DNA of 41,750 bases from Paenibacillus timonensis (GTDB lineage: Bacteria > Bacillota > Bacilli > Paenibacillales > Paenibacillaceae): positions 1 through 41,750 of the forward strand of contig NZ_JAKSXN010000050.1 of the NCBI RefSeq assembly GCF_022427145.1, read 5' to 3'. Positions within the stretch are counted from its first letter, which is position 1. Each line of letters opens with the position of its first letter. A program made the position numbers and the translations under genes. Shown here piece after piece: positions 23,352 to 31,345 of the stretch. The notes below the pieces were generated by a model. It had not been told where the DNA came from and did no database searches. It saw nothing but the letters and a program-made list of their open reading frames with translations.

Positions 23352-25346
23352 TTGAGTAACTACTACAATCAAAAGAATGCAAACGAGTATGTCACCAACA
23401 AAAGCATAAACAACATGAAACGATACAACAAAGCGATGAGCGAGCTTCATACCCGCACGAAAGCCATTCATGACCTCAGCAGCATGTCCAGGATGAGCGA
23501 ACAAATGTGGAACGCCGGCAGCGTCGGCAGCATGATGGCGGAAATCAATAAACTGGAGGCTGTAGTCAAATCAGCGGCTTCCCGAATCGGCACCGGATTT
23601 CTAGAGACTTGGAATTCGGTAAAGCAGGGCGCAGGTAAAGCGCTGCAAGCCGTCGGCAACAAGATTGCGCCGTGGAAATCCAAACTGGTTGGCCAGATCG
23701 CGAGAATAAGGCAGTCCTTAGGCGGGCTGGTCACGGATCCGATTTATTTCAAGAAGAAACAGCAACCTGACCCGGGTGCGCAAAATGCGTCGAACGAGGA
23801 AGGTGGCGGAGGCATTGCCGGCGTCATAAGCGGTGCCGTAGGCCAGTTGTCTTCGGCCAAGGACAAAATCCTCGAAGCCGCCAAATCTTATGGCGACGCC
23901 TATGGCGAGCTGCGGGCCGCTTCGGGGGCTTCGCGGCAAGAATTGGCCCGGCTTGCCCAGTCTTTCCGGACGGTGGGAGGCCAGGTTCCCCAAAGCCTAA
24001 GTGAAGTCGGCAAAGCGATGGGGGTCTTGAGCCGTGAAACCTCGCTAACCGGGAAGGATCTGGAAGGCCTAACCAAGATGCTGCTGGATGCCTCCCGATT
24101 AACCGGAACGGATAGCGCCCAGGCCGCAGAGTCCGCGGCAGCCGCCATGTCGGCCTGGGGCTACAAGGCCAAGGAAGGCGAAGTGATGCTGGAACAGTTC
24201 TTTGCCGCAAGCCGCGCAGGGAAAGTAGATATGCTCGGGCTGATGAATCAAATGGGTCAAATGGGCGAACCGCTTCAAGACATGGGCCTACGTTTCGAGC
24301 AATCGATGGCTCTTATGGCCAAATGGCAAAAAGACGGTTTGAATCCGCTCGGCGATGCGCTCAAGGATCCCAAGAAGCTTCCTGCCGGAGGTTTCGCGGA
24401 AGTCGCCGCCAAAATCAGGGAAGCGAAAACCGCAAGCGAAGCGATGCAATACGCCACGGGGATTTTCGGCAAAAAGGTCAGCGGTGATCTGGTCACGGCC
24501 CTCAAAGGAGGAAAGGTGGAGTTTAACGGCATCCTAGCCTCCATGAACCAATGCAAGGAAGGGATGATCAGTCAGGGGCAGACGCTGGACAGCTATAGCG
24601 ACCGGTACGGAGCAATGCAGAATCGACTAACGATCGCGCTCGCGCCCCTTGGCGATCTTCTTCTGCCGTTCGGGGAAGCGCTGGTTGCGGTGATTGAGTT
24701 TTTCATGAAGTACGCCGAAGTATTGACGGCCTTTTTGATTGGGGTCAGTGCGGTATTGCTTACGGTCTTTGCGCCTGCGTTGTATGCTACGGCGACGGCC
24801 GCCATTGCCCTTGCCGCGCCGTTTGCTCCGCTGATTATAGCCTGCTTGGCCGTTGGCGCCGCGTTCGCGGCGATTGCCTACCTCGTGAAGTATCACATGG
24901 AAGACATGCGGAACATCCTGGTTTGGATAATTGAAGGCATCCAGGCGCTTCTGCAGAAGGCAGCGGGTTTTATAGCCGATAAATTCAACGCCTTGCTGGA
25001 ACCGGTCATGGAGAAGATCAACCAAGCCAAAGCGCTTTGGAACACCTTTTTTGGGGATGACGCAAACGCCTCAGTCACGGTAACCTCAGGTTCTTCCGGC
25101 GGTCCTGCCTCTAGCCATTACCACGGCCTGGATTACGTTCCTTATGATGGCATGATGGCCCGGCTGCATAAGGGCGAACGCGTCATGACGGCCGCGGAAA
25201 ACCGCGAATTTTCAGGCGGTGCCGGCGCGGGAGCCGCCATCTCGATCTCGGGAAATACGTTTAACGTTCGCCAAGAGTCGGATATCGATGCGATTGCCCG
25301 AGCGTTGGCCCGCGAAATCAAAGCAGCGGGAGGACTGATGGCCTGA
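23352..25346 (+). CDS. Tail tape measure protein
   Basis: A 664-residue protein with TTG start preceded by AGGAGGT. The N-terminus is helical and polar. Residues about 170-430 carry the TP901-type core (LREATSLTGK-like helices, QAAESAAAAMSAWGYKAKEG, MQYATGIFGKKVSGDLVTAL, YGAMQNRLTIALAPLGDLLL). A strongly hydrophobic block lies at about 450-515, and the C-terminal YVPYDGMMARLHKGERVMTA motif is common in Gram-positive tape measures. It sets tube length and may be ejected into the target membrane. Its modest size implies a short tail, roughly 0.1 micrometre by the usual residues-to-length rule. It overlaps the next gene by 1 bp. Confidence 0.93.
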   Translation: MSNYYNQKNANEYVTNKSINNMKRYNKAMSELHTRTKAIHDLSSMSRMSEQMWNAGSVGSMMAEINKLEAVVKSAASRIGTGFLETWNSVKQGAGKALQAVGNKIAPWKSKLVGQIARIRQSLGGLVTDPIYFKKKQQPDPGAQNASNEEGGGGIAGVISGAVGQLSSAKDKILEAAKSYGDAYGELRAASGASRQELARLAQSFRTVGGQVPQSLSEVGKAMGVLSRETSLTGKDLEGLTKMLLDASRLTGTDSAQAAESAAAAMSAWGYKAKEGEVMLEQFFAASRAGKVDMLGLMNQMGQMGEPLQDMGLRFEQSMALMAKWQKDGLNPLGDALKDPKKLPAGGFAEVAAKIREAKTASEAMQYATGIFGKKVSGDLVTALKGGKVEFNGILASMNQCKEGMISQGQTLDSYSDRYGAMQNRLTIALAPLGDLLLPFGEALVAVIEFFMKYAEVLTAFLIGVSAVLLTVFAPALYATATAAIALAAPFAPLIIACLAVGAAFAAIAYLVKYHMEDMRNILVWIIEGIQALLQKAAGFIADKFNALLEPVMEKINQAKALWNTFFGDDANASVTVTSGSSGGPASSHYHGLDYVPYDGMMARLHKGERVMTAAENREFSGGAGAGAAISISGNTFNVRQESDIDAIARALAREIKAAGGLMA

Positions 25347-26008
25347 TGGCGTCACTGGAATTTTGGTTAAAGACGTTGGATGAACAGGAGAAGCTGCGTT
25401 TGCCCGTCAATCCGGAGCAGATCGCGGTCAAGAGCTCGTACGGTTACGATGACGTACAGGTCACCCAGCTTGGCGAGTATACGGTGATCGGGGAAGCGGT
25501 TTTGCGGGAGTTTTCGTTCGGGTCGTTTTTCCCGCGGGATTACCACCCCGGTTATTGCGAATACGTGGACGTGCCGAAACCTTGGGATACGGTCCAACGC
25601 ATCGAGAAGTGGATGAACAGCAGAAAGCCGATCCGGTTTAACGTGACGGGAACGAAAATCGAAGAACTGCTGGTGACGATCCGTTCCTTCCAGTATAGCG
25701 AACGCGCCGGGAATCCGGGTGACGTGTTTTACGAACTGGAGTTGAAGGAATACAAAAAGGTGGAGTTCCGCCAGGTGGAAACCTCCGGTTCGGGCAAGGC
25801 CATGGTGATCACCGGCGAACATCGGCCGGATACCAAGGCAACTCCGGCATTTTATATCGTCGTTCCCCGGGATACGCTGTGGAAAATCGCGCAACGCACG
25901 CTCGGCAACGGGGATCGTTGGAAGGAAATTTACGCGGCCAACGAAAAGGTCATCGGCAAAAACCCGGATCGGCTCATTCCCGGCCAGAAGCTGGTGATTC
26001 CGTCATGA
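25346..26008 (+). CDS. LysM-containing tail protein, XkdP-like
   Basis: A 220-residue protein. The first 150 residues (MASLEFWLKTLDEQEKLRLP, then GEAVLREFSFGSFFPRDYHP) match XkdP-type tail proteins. Residues about 169-219 form one LysM peptidoglycan-binding domain (FYIVVPRDTLWKIAQRTLGN, ending DRLIPGQKLVIPS). It likely sits between tube and hub and steadies the tail tip against the cell wall. It starts one base inside the tape-measure stop codon and overlaps the next gene as ATGA, so it is translationally coupled on both sides. Confidence 0.9.
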   Translation: MASLEFWLKTLDEQEKLRLPVNPEQIAVKSSYGYDDVQVTQLGEYTVIGEAVLREFSFGSFFPRDYHPGYCEYVDVPKPWDTVQRIEKWMNSRKPIRFNVTGTKIEELLVTIRSFQYSERAGNPGDVFYELELKEYKKVEFRQVETSGSGKAMVITGEHRPDTKATPAFYIVVPRDTLWKIAQRTLGNGDRWKEIYAANEKVIGKNPDRLIPGQKLVIPS

Positions 26009-27018
26009 GCTGGAGCATCACGTATAAGGATGACAAGCAAAACGTGTATTTGGATCCGATCGTCAAATCGATCAGCTGGTCCGGGGATATCAAACAGGCG
26101 GCACGGAAGCTCGTCGTGGAAATGACCAATACCGGCGATCTTCGCGATCTGCACATGAAGTTCGAGAAAGGCGCGGAGTTGCGCCTATTGCTGGACGAGA
26201 AGCAGGAGCTGTTCCGCGGCGTGTTGTTTGCGGATCAGATGAACGCCAAAGGACAAATGACGTTAACGGCCTACGATGAAAATATTTATTTGACCAAAAA
26301 CAAGGATACGAAAATCTACCGCAATCAATCCGCTTCCGCCATCATCAAGCGACTTTGCAATGAATTTTCGATTCCGACGGGCGAGATTCACGATACCGGA
26401 TACGTGATCCCCAAGCTCGTTTTCCGGGACAAAACGCTGTTTGAAATGATGGTCATGGCGTTGACCGAAACCCAGAAGCAAAACGGGCAGCACTTTTGGA
26501 TCAGCTCCAAGGAAGGCAAGCTGCAAGTGCTCGCCAGGAAAGAGCAGAAAGGGAAATGGGTCCTGGAGAACGGAGTGAATCTGCTGGATGCCAGTTATTC
26601 GCAATCCATTGAAGAGACGCGCACCCAGATCAAGGTGGTCGGCGGCGACGGGAAGAAGAAGGAACTATCGGCCAGCGCGAAGGACGGAGAATTGATCAAA
26701 CGGTTTGGCGTGATGCAGCACTTGGAGAAGCCCGAGAAGGATATGACCAAATCCCAAATGGAACAGCGGGCCAAACAATTGTTGAAGGATCTGTCCACCA
26801 TCGAAGACCAGGCCCAGATCGAGTGTCTTGGCATCCCGGATGTCGTTTCCGGCGCTTGCGTCTACGTGAAGGAGTCGGTGACGGGCATTCTCGGCGGCTA
26901 CTATGTATCCGCCGACGAGCACAAGTTTGAAAGCGGGAGCCATACGATGTCGCTGACGCTATCGGCGACGGACGACATTCCGAAGATGGAGTACAAGGAA
27001 GAGAAGGGGGCCAAATAG
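26005..27018 (+). CDS. Baseplate hub protein, XkdQ-like
   Basis: A 337-residue protein beginning MSWSITYKDDKQNVYLDPIV, with GDIKQAARKLVVEM, FRGVLFADQMNAKGQMTLTA and a late VSGACVYVKESVTGILGGYY. This is the gp27/XkdQ hub family, the trimeric adaptor between tube and baseplate. I use the ATG at 26005, which overlaps the preceding stop (ATGA); a longer in-frame start lies inside the LysM gene. No peptidoglycan hydrolase domain is seen here, so the particle lacks an obvious tail lysozyme within this hub. Confidence 0.9.
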   Translation: MSWSITYKDDKQNVYLDPIVKSISWSGDIKQAARKLVVEMTNTGDLRDLHMKFEKGAELRLLLDEKQELFRGVLFADQMNAKGQMTLTAYDENIYLTKNKDTKIYRNQSASAIIKRLCNEFSIPTGEIHDTGYVIPKLVFRDKTLFEMMVMALTETQKQNGQHFWISSKEGKLQVLARKEQKGKWVLENGVNLLDASYSQSIEETRTQIKVVGGDGKKKELSASAKDGELIKRFGVMQHLEKPEKDMTKSQMEQRAKQLLKDLSTIEDQAQIECLGIPDVVSGACVYVKESVTGILGGYYVSADEHKFESGSHTMSLTLSATDDIPKMEYKEEKGAK

Positions 27019-27473
27019 TGGAACGCATTGAGGGATCAGGTGCAAGCCAACTGGTCCAGTTGATCCGAACGATCGGGTACAATTCCGAGATTACCTTCGA
27101 ACTGGCCACGGTGACCTCGGCGCCGCCGCAGCTCAAGATCAAGGTGGATCACATGAACGTCGAGCTGGAGAAGGATGATCTGATCGTGGCCCAGTCGCTG
27201 ACGAGCTTCAAGAGGAAGATCAATTTGACGAGCAAGGGGAAAACAGAAGTGAGTTCGACCTCGCCTAGTGTAGGATTTGAAATGCTTCCTGACGGAAATG
27301 GTCAAATCAACGAAATTTCATTTTCGTCCATAGGGCTTGCTTCCGCCGACCAAACGATTAAAGAAGCCGAACTCGAATTCCTCGACGAACTCAAAAAGGA
27401 CGATCGCGTCATCGTAGTTGGCATCAACCAGGGGCAAACCTATCTCATTTTGGATCGGGCGGTGATGTATTAA
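27018..27473 (+). CDS. DUF2577 baseplate protein, XkdR-like
   Basis: A 151-residue protein with GTG start overlapping the previous stop by one base. The segments PPQLKIKVDHMNVELEKDDL, then FLDELKKDDRVIVVGINQGQ and TYLILDRAV, are DUF2577. It probably forms part of the spike or inner baseplate. It is somewhat longer than typical because of a polar insertion around residues 75-105 (SKGKTEVSSTSPSVGFEMLP), which is AT-richer than its surroundings. Confidence 0.87.
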   Translation: MERIEGSGASQLVQLIRTIGYNSEITFELATVTSAPPQLKIKVDHMNVELEKDDLIVAQSLTSFKRKINLTSKGKTEVSSTSPSVGFEMLPDGNGQINEISFSSIGLASADQTIKEAELEFLDELKKDDRVIVVGINQGQTYLILDRAVMY

Positions 27474-27886
27474 TGCCATTATCTCCGCTGCAAAACAGGG
27501 AAGAGCGGTATGAAGAGGTCAAGTCCCTCCCGCTTCCATCCAGGACTTACGTGCTTGATTTCACGTCAGGTCAAGTCGCAGAAAAATCCATGGATGGAAT
27601 CGAAGCGATCAAACAGAGTATTCAGAAAGCCATTTTGACGGCCCGGTATCGATATTTGATTTATAACAGCCAATATGGGTGCGAAATCGAAGCTTTGCTG
27701 GGACAGGATATTTCTCCGCAATTGCTGCAAAGCGAGATTACCCGAGTGATTACGGAAGCACTCAAAGAAGATGACCGGATTCAGGCCGTCGAGCAGTTTC
27801 AGATCGTGAGGGATAGCGATAAGCTGTTTGTTACGTTTACGGTAATAACCGCCGATGTAGCCATCGAGCAGGAGGTGAGCCTTTAA
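27473..27886 (+). CDS. DUF2634 baseplate wedge protein, XkdS-like
   Basis: A 137-residue gp25/W-type wedge protein: SGQVAEKSMDGIEAIKQSIQ, then KAILTARYRYLIYNSQYGCE and an LLGQDISPQLLQSEITRVIT helix. The EAL/EIE-type core (YGCEIEALLGQD) is the nucleation point for sheath assembly in contractile systems. It overlaps the previous stop by 1 bp and is separated from the next start by 1 bp. Confidence 0.9.
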   Translation: MPLSPLQNREERYEEVKSLPLPSRTYVLDFTSGQVAEKSMDGIEAIKQSIQKAILTARYRYLIYNSQYGCEIEALLGQDISPQLLQSEITRVITEALKEDDRIQAVEQFQIVRDSDKLFVTFTVITADVAIEQEVSL

Positions 27887-27887
27887 C

Positions 27888-28946
27888 GTGTTTGAAGATC
27901 AAACCAAAGAAGCCATTTTGAATCGGATGAGGGAAGCTTCGCCGGCAGGGATCGATACCCGCCAAGGATCGGTTACCTTCGACCTGCTCTCGCCCGCAGC
28001 CATTGAACTGGCCCATGCTTATATTGCCTTGCAAAACGTGTTGAAATTCGGTTTTGCCGGTCCGGACCAGCCGTCCGAATTCCTGGATTTACGAACGGCC
28101 GAGATGGGAGTGACCCGGCGCCCCAGCGAGAAGGCAGCGGGGGAAGTCGTATTTATAGGGGACGAGGACACCGTCATTCCCAAAGGGACGTTGGTTTCCA
28201 CCGACGAGGAGGAAGCCATTGTTTTTGTAACCACCGAGAAGGGCGTGATTAAGCAAGGGGCCGCAAAAGTGAAAGCGGAAGCCGCCCTTGGCGGCGTCCG
28301 GGGGAATGTCGATGCCGGACGAATCAAGCTGATGCTTGGTAATTTGACCGGGGTCGTATCCGTCACGAATCCCGAGGAATTTAAAAACGGCGCGGAAACG
28401 GAATCCGATGAATCGCTGCTCGGCCGGTATTTCGACCGGGTCCGCCGGCCGGCGACGAGCGGAAATGCCTGGCACTATCGGCAATGGGCCATGGAGGTTC
28501 CCGGCGTTGGCGATGTGAAGGTATTCCCAACCTGGAAGGGCGGGGGGACCGTGAAATTATCGATCTTGTCCGAGGATAAGCGGCAGCCTAATGATGAGAT
28601 CATCGGCAAGGTTCAATCGGCAGTGGACGAACGACGTCCCGTAGGGGCAGATGTGAAGGTTTTTGGTGCCGGCGAGGTTAAAGTCAACGTCTCCGCACGC
28701 TTGACTCCAGCCTCTGGAGCGGATCTGGCGGAAATCAAAAACGAGTTCGCCAATAAATTGGAACAGTTTTTGGCCAGCATTGCTTTTAAAACGAAGTCTG
28801 TCCCCTACAACCGGATTTTTGGGTTGCTGCTGGATATTGAGAACGTGGACGATTTTAAGGAACTGAAGCTCAATGGGGTGGAAGGCAACCTGAAAATCGA
28901 AGAAGACCAGGTGGCGGTAGCCGGGGCGGTGGATTTCGTTGGCTAG
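27888..28946 (+). CDS. Baseplate J protein, XkdT-like
   Basis: A 352-residue protein with GTG start. SPAGIDTRQGSVTFDLLSPA, AEMGVTRRPSEKAAGEVVFI, ETESDESLLGRYFDRVRRPA and SGNAWHYRQWAMEVPGVGDV are diagnostic for the gp47/baseplate J family that builds the outer wedge ring. The length is normal. It overlaps the next gene by 8 bp. Confidence 0.94.
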   Translation: MFEDQTKEAILNRMREASPAGIDTRQGSVTFDLLSPAAIELAHAYIALQNVLKFGFAGPDQPSEFLDLRTAEMGVTRRPSEKAAGEVVFIGDEDTVIPKGTLVSTDEEEAIVFVTTEKGVIKQGAAKVKAEAALGGVRGNVDAGRIKLMLGNLTGVVSVTNPEEFKNGAETESDESLLGRYFDRVRRPATSGNAWHYRQWAMEVPGVGDVKVFPTWKGGGTVKLSILSEDKRQPNDEIIGKVQSAVDERRPVGADVKVFGAGEVKVNVSARLTPASGADLAEIKNEFANKLEQFLASIAFKTKSVPYNRIFGLLLDIENVDDFKELKLNGVEGNLKIEEDQVAVAGAVDFVG

Positions 28947-29565
28947 TGATTTGTTTGAATTGAAACGCGATATCGCGCTGGATATGACCGACTATCTCCC
29001 GAAATACTACGCGCTGCAAGGGAATGAAGGCGGGCCTGGAATCACCGGCAATTTGATCACTCAAGAGACGAAGGAGCTGATTGATCTCAACTGGGGGATC
29101 CTGGATGTCCTTAAGCAGTTTTTCGTTGAGCATGCCACTTGGGGGCTTGGTCTTTGGGAAAACGTCTGCGGGATCCCCGTGGACGAGAGTAAGCCTTATG
29201 ACCAAAGGCGTTCGGTCATCAAGTCGAAGCTCCGGGGAGCCGGGACGGTTACGCTTGAGGTGATCAAAAACGTTGCGGATTCGTATGAGAACGGAGAGAT
29301 CAAGGTCGAGGAGATTTTCTCCCAGTACAAAGTCGTGATCACGTTTATCGGAACGCGGGGCAAGCCGCCGAACGAAGCGGACATGCGACAGGTGCTGCGC
29401 GAAATCATCCCGGCTCATCTGGAATTGGAGTTCCGTTACACCTATCTGATCTGGGATGAACTGGATGCGGCGGACTTAACCTGGGATGAACTTGAGGCGA
29501 TGCACATGACCTGGGATCAGTTGGAGGTATGGAAACCCCAAGCGATTAGAAAGGAGAGAACTTGA
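28939..29565 (+). CDS. DUF2313 tail protein, XkdU-like
   Basis: A 208-residue protein with TTG start, overlapping the baseplate J gene. IALDMTDYLPKYYALQGNEG, the VCGIPVDESKPYDQRRSVIK segment and LREIIPAHLELEFRYTYLIW fit DUF2313 (YmfQ/XkdU), a tail-tip protein linking baseplate and fibre. Its C-terminus carries three imperfect tandem repeats of about ten residues centred on WDELD, WDELE and WDQLE, which end next to the fibre gene. Confidence 0.9.
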   Translation: MASDLFELKRDIALDMTDYLPKYYALQGNEGGPGITGNLITQETKELIDLNWGILDVLKQFFVEHATWGLGLWENVCGIPVDESKPYDQRRSVIKSKLRGAGTVTLEVIKNVADSYENGEIKVEEIFSQYKVVITFIGTRGKPPNEADMRQVLREIIPAHLELEFRYTYLIWDELDAADLTWDELEAMHMTWDQLEVWKPQAIRKERT

Positions 29566-30950
29566 TGCCTAAGCGACTACCAAGTGGACTCAATGCATTT
29601 GAACCTTCCGATACCGTAAGGAGAGAAGCGCAGAATGCGAACATTGAGGTGCTGGATCAGTTTATCAATAAAGGCAAAGTCCACCGGCATACCGGTCTAG
29701 AGGGGGATGCGCCGCAGATTGGCAAGGACGGGATCGAGAGTGGAGCTATAGAGCGTCACCATTTGATTTCCGGTAACTTAAGCAAAAACATAGCAAAATA
29801 CAGCGGAGTCGACATTACCGGCGGTGAATTGCAAGGCTTGCCTACCGCACCCTATTATTATTCTAGTTCGGGAGGATACAATTGGTGGCGGATTCCAAGA
29901 GGGACGGGGTATCCTCAGTCCATAACAATTTATGTTGAAGAATCCGTTGTCCAAGGGGTTTCATTTGAGTTTATTCCCGAACCTAATGAGGACAAACCTT
30001 TTAACTGTATCGTGGAAATCGGTTATGACGATAATCAATATAAGGAAGTGTATAATGGGATCCTTGATGGGAAGGATCGCGCTCCTTATATCCGATTTGC
30101 CGAACCCCAATTAACGAACACGGTCGTAATCACTTTCAATGGCCTTCCGAGCAATATGGATTTATTTTTTAGCAGGTTTGCGGTTTACTCTTTTCATAGC
30201 AAAGGGATTGAGGAAGAGTTTCTGGATGACATCCGAACCTGGGGATTGATTGCGAGATTGCAGGGATTGATGGTCATATCGCCAAACCCAATTATCGATA
30301 ACGGCAATTCCGTAACTCTCGGTGGGCATATCTATGTGTTGAATCCCCTTGCGAGTGCTTCTTTCTCAATCGTTGCCGGCACCTATCAATTACTCGACAA
30401 TCAATTTCTTTACGCTAAGTTTGAATACAGAAATGAGAATCATTTCGGCGTGTACCCTTCAGTAGGAACCGCACAATACAACACTCGCCCTCAAATGTAT
30501 GGAGGGGCAGACAACTTCCTCATTTTGTATCGGTTTGGCGGAAAAATCTATCTCAACCCCATCATAAAGGCGAAACTCCAAGACAAGAACGGAGTGCCTA
30601 TCAGTTTGCAAGCCTCCGGCCATGGGGATGAACTTCTGAATGCACTGCAGACTAGCGACCTCTTTGCAGGAACGTCCGCGACCTTCAAGGCAGACAAAGA
30701 AAGCATCGTAGCCGGCGGATCGGATAAGATGGCCGTTGAGGTCCATCTGACCGATTGGCAAGGTAAAGATCTAGAGGACGCGAGCGAGTCACTTATCGTC
30801 GATTTAAACGGTCTCCAGCGGACCGTCCAAGTTTCCAAGGGCAAGGGCTCTCTTGTCGTGAGCAGCGACGAGCCCGGGGAGTTTCTGCTTCAGACCGTGG
30901 GATTGGATCGAAATGCACAGTTAAAGGTGGTGGTCGTGGATGGCAAATAA
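29565..30950 (+). CDS. Tail fibre / receptor-binding protein with Ig-like C-terminus
   Basis: A 461-residue protein. The N-terminal 80 residues (MPKRLPSGLNAFEPSDTVRR and a HRHTGLEGDAPQIGKDGIES segment) look like the baseplate-attachment part of Gram-positive tail fibres. The middle has no family I recognise and is rich in Tyr, Asn and Ser. Residues about 370-460 (FKADKESIVAGGSDKMAVEV, ending LKVVVVDG) resemble an invasin/Big-type Ig domain. The ATG overlaps the previous stop (TGATG) and follows AAAGGAGAG. The middle is visibly AT-richer than neighbouring tail genes, a common mark of exchanged specificity regions. It likely determines target strains. Confidence 0.78.
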   Translation: MPKRLPSGLNAFEPSDTVRREAQNANIEVLDQFINKGKVHRHTGLEGDAPQIGKDGIESGAIERHHLISGNLSKNIAKYSGVDITGGELQGLPTAPYYYSSSGGYNWWRIPRGTGYPQSITIYVEESVVQGVSFEFIPEPNEDKPFNCIVEIGYDDNQYKEVYNGILDGKDRAPYIRFAEPQLTNTVVITFNGLPSNMDLFFSRFAVYSFHSKGIEEEFLDDIRTWGLIARLQGLMVISPNPIIDNGNSVTLGGHIYVLNPLASASFSIVAGTYQLLDNQFLYAKFEYRNENHFGVYPSVGTAQYNTRPQMYGGADNFLILYRFGGKIYLNPIIKAKLQDKNGVPISLQASGHGDELLNALQTSDLFAGTSATFKADKESIVAGGSDKMAVEVHLTDWQGKDLEDASESLIVDLNGLQRTVQVSKGKGSLVVSSDEPGEFLLQTVGLDRNAQLKVVVVDGK

Positions 30951-31161
30951 AAAACCGGCCCCCCAAGCGGTGCATCTTCATATTCCCGCTGATCCGGTCC
31001 GCGTAAAAGCGGAGGAGATCGTGAAAAGGCATGAGGAACGCAAGCAGCAAAAACCCAAATCAACCGAAATCACCTTGGACACCCTGTACGAAATGTTAAA
31101 CGATGTCCTGGAGCAACAGGCGCTGCTGTTGAAGGCAATAATCCAGCGGTCCCAAAAGTAA
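30940..31161 (+). CDS. Small tail-operon protein with C-terminal helix
   Basis: A 73-residue last gene of the tail operon, overlapping the fibre gene by 11 bp. It starts MANKKPAPQAVHLHIPADPV, is Lys/Glu/Gln-rich in the middle, and ends in a predicted amphipathic helix (LDTLYEMLNDVLEQQALLLK). It has no transmembrane segment, so it is not an obvious holin. It could be a fibre chaperone or a small structural protein. I do not recognise a family. Confidence 0.72.
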   Translation: MANKKPAPQAVHLHIPADPVRVKAEEIVKRHEERKQQKPKSTEITLDTLYEMLNDVLEQQALLLKAIIQRSQK

Positions 31162-31164
31162 AAC

Positions 31165-31206
31165 AAAGCCATCTGTCCCCGAGGGGGAGCGGATGGCTTT
31201 TTATTT
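31165..31206 (+). terminator. Intrinsic terminator of the tail operon
   Basis: AAAGCCATC (31165-31173) pairs with GATGGCTTT (31192-31200), with an inner CCCC/GGGG stem and a T-rich tail, starting 4 bp after the last tail-operon stop. Confidence 0.9.
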
Positions 31207-31226
31207 TCTCATGCGACATTTCAGAA

Positions 31227-31308
31227 TGAAAACGTTGACAATCACCGGAGAAGGGATTATGTTGATGAAAACCAAATAAAATGTTTGTAATAAAACAAAT
31301 ATTTTATT
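31227..31308 (+). promoter_or_regulatory. GH43 promoter with cre-like box and 34-bp operator dyad (site A)
   Basis: TGAAAACGTTGACA (31227-31240) fits the cre consensus at 13 of 14 positions and contains the -35 TTGACA. A 17-bp spacer leads to TATGTT (31258-31263). Downstream, 14-bp arms at 31275-31288 and 31295-31308 form a dyad with one mismatch around AATAAA. A repressor here would block transcription just after initiation. The same layout occurs at 32403 and 38963. Confidence 0.75.
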
Positions 31309-31345
31309 AGTCTTTCAGACGCAGGTCGAATTTAGGAGGAAGAAC

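Noticed and set aside
25879..26004. Upstream extension of the XkdQ-like hub gene
   Set aside because: It overlaps the LysM domain of the previous gene out of frame and is Arg/Gly-rich without homology; the ATG at 26005 gives the normal family start.
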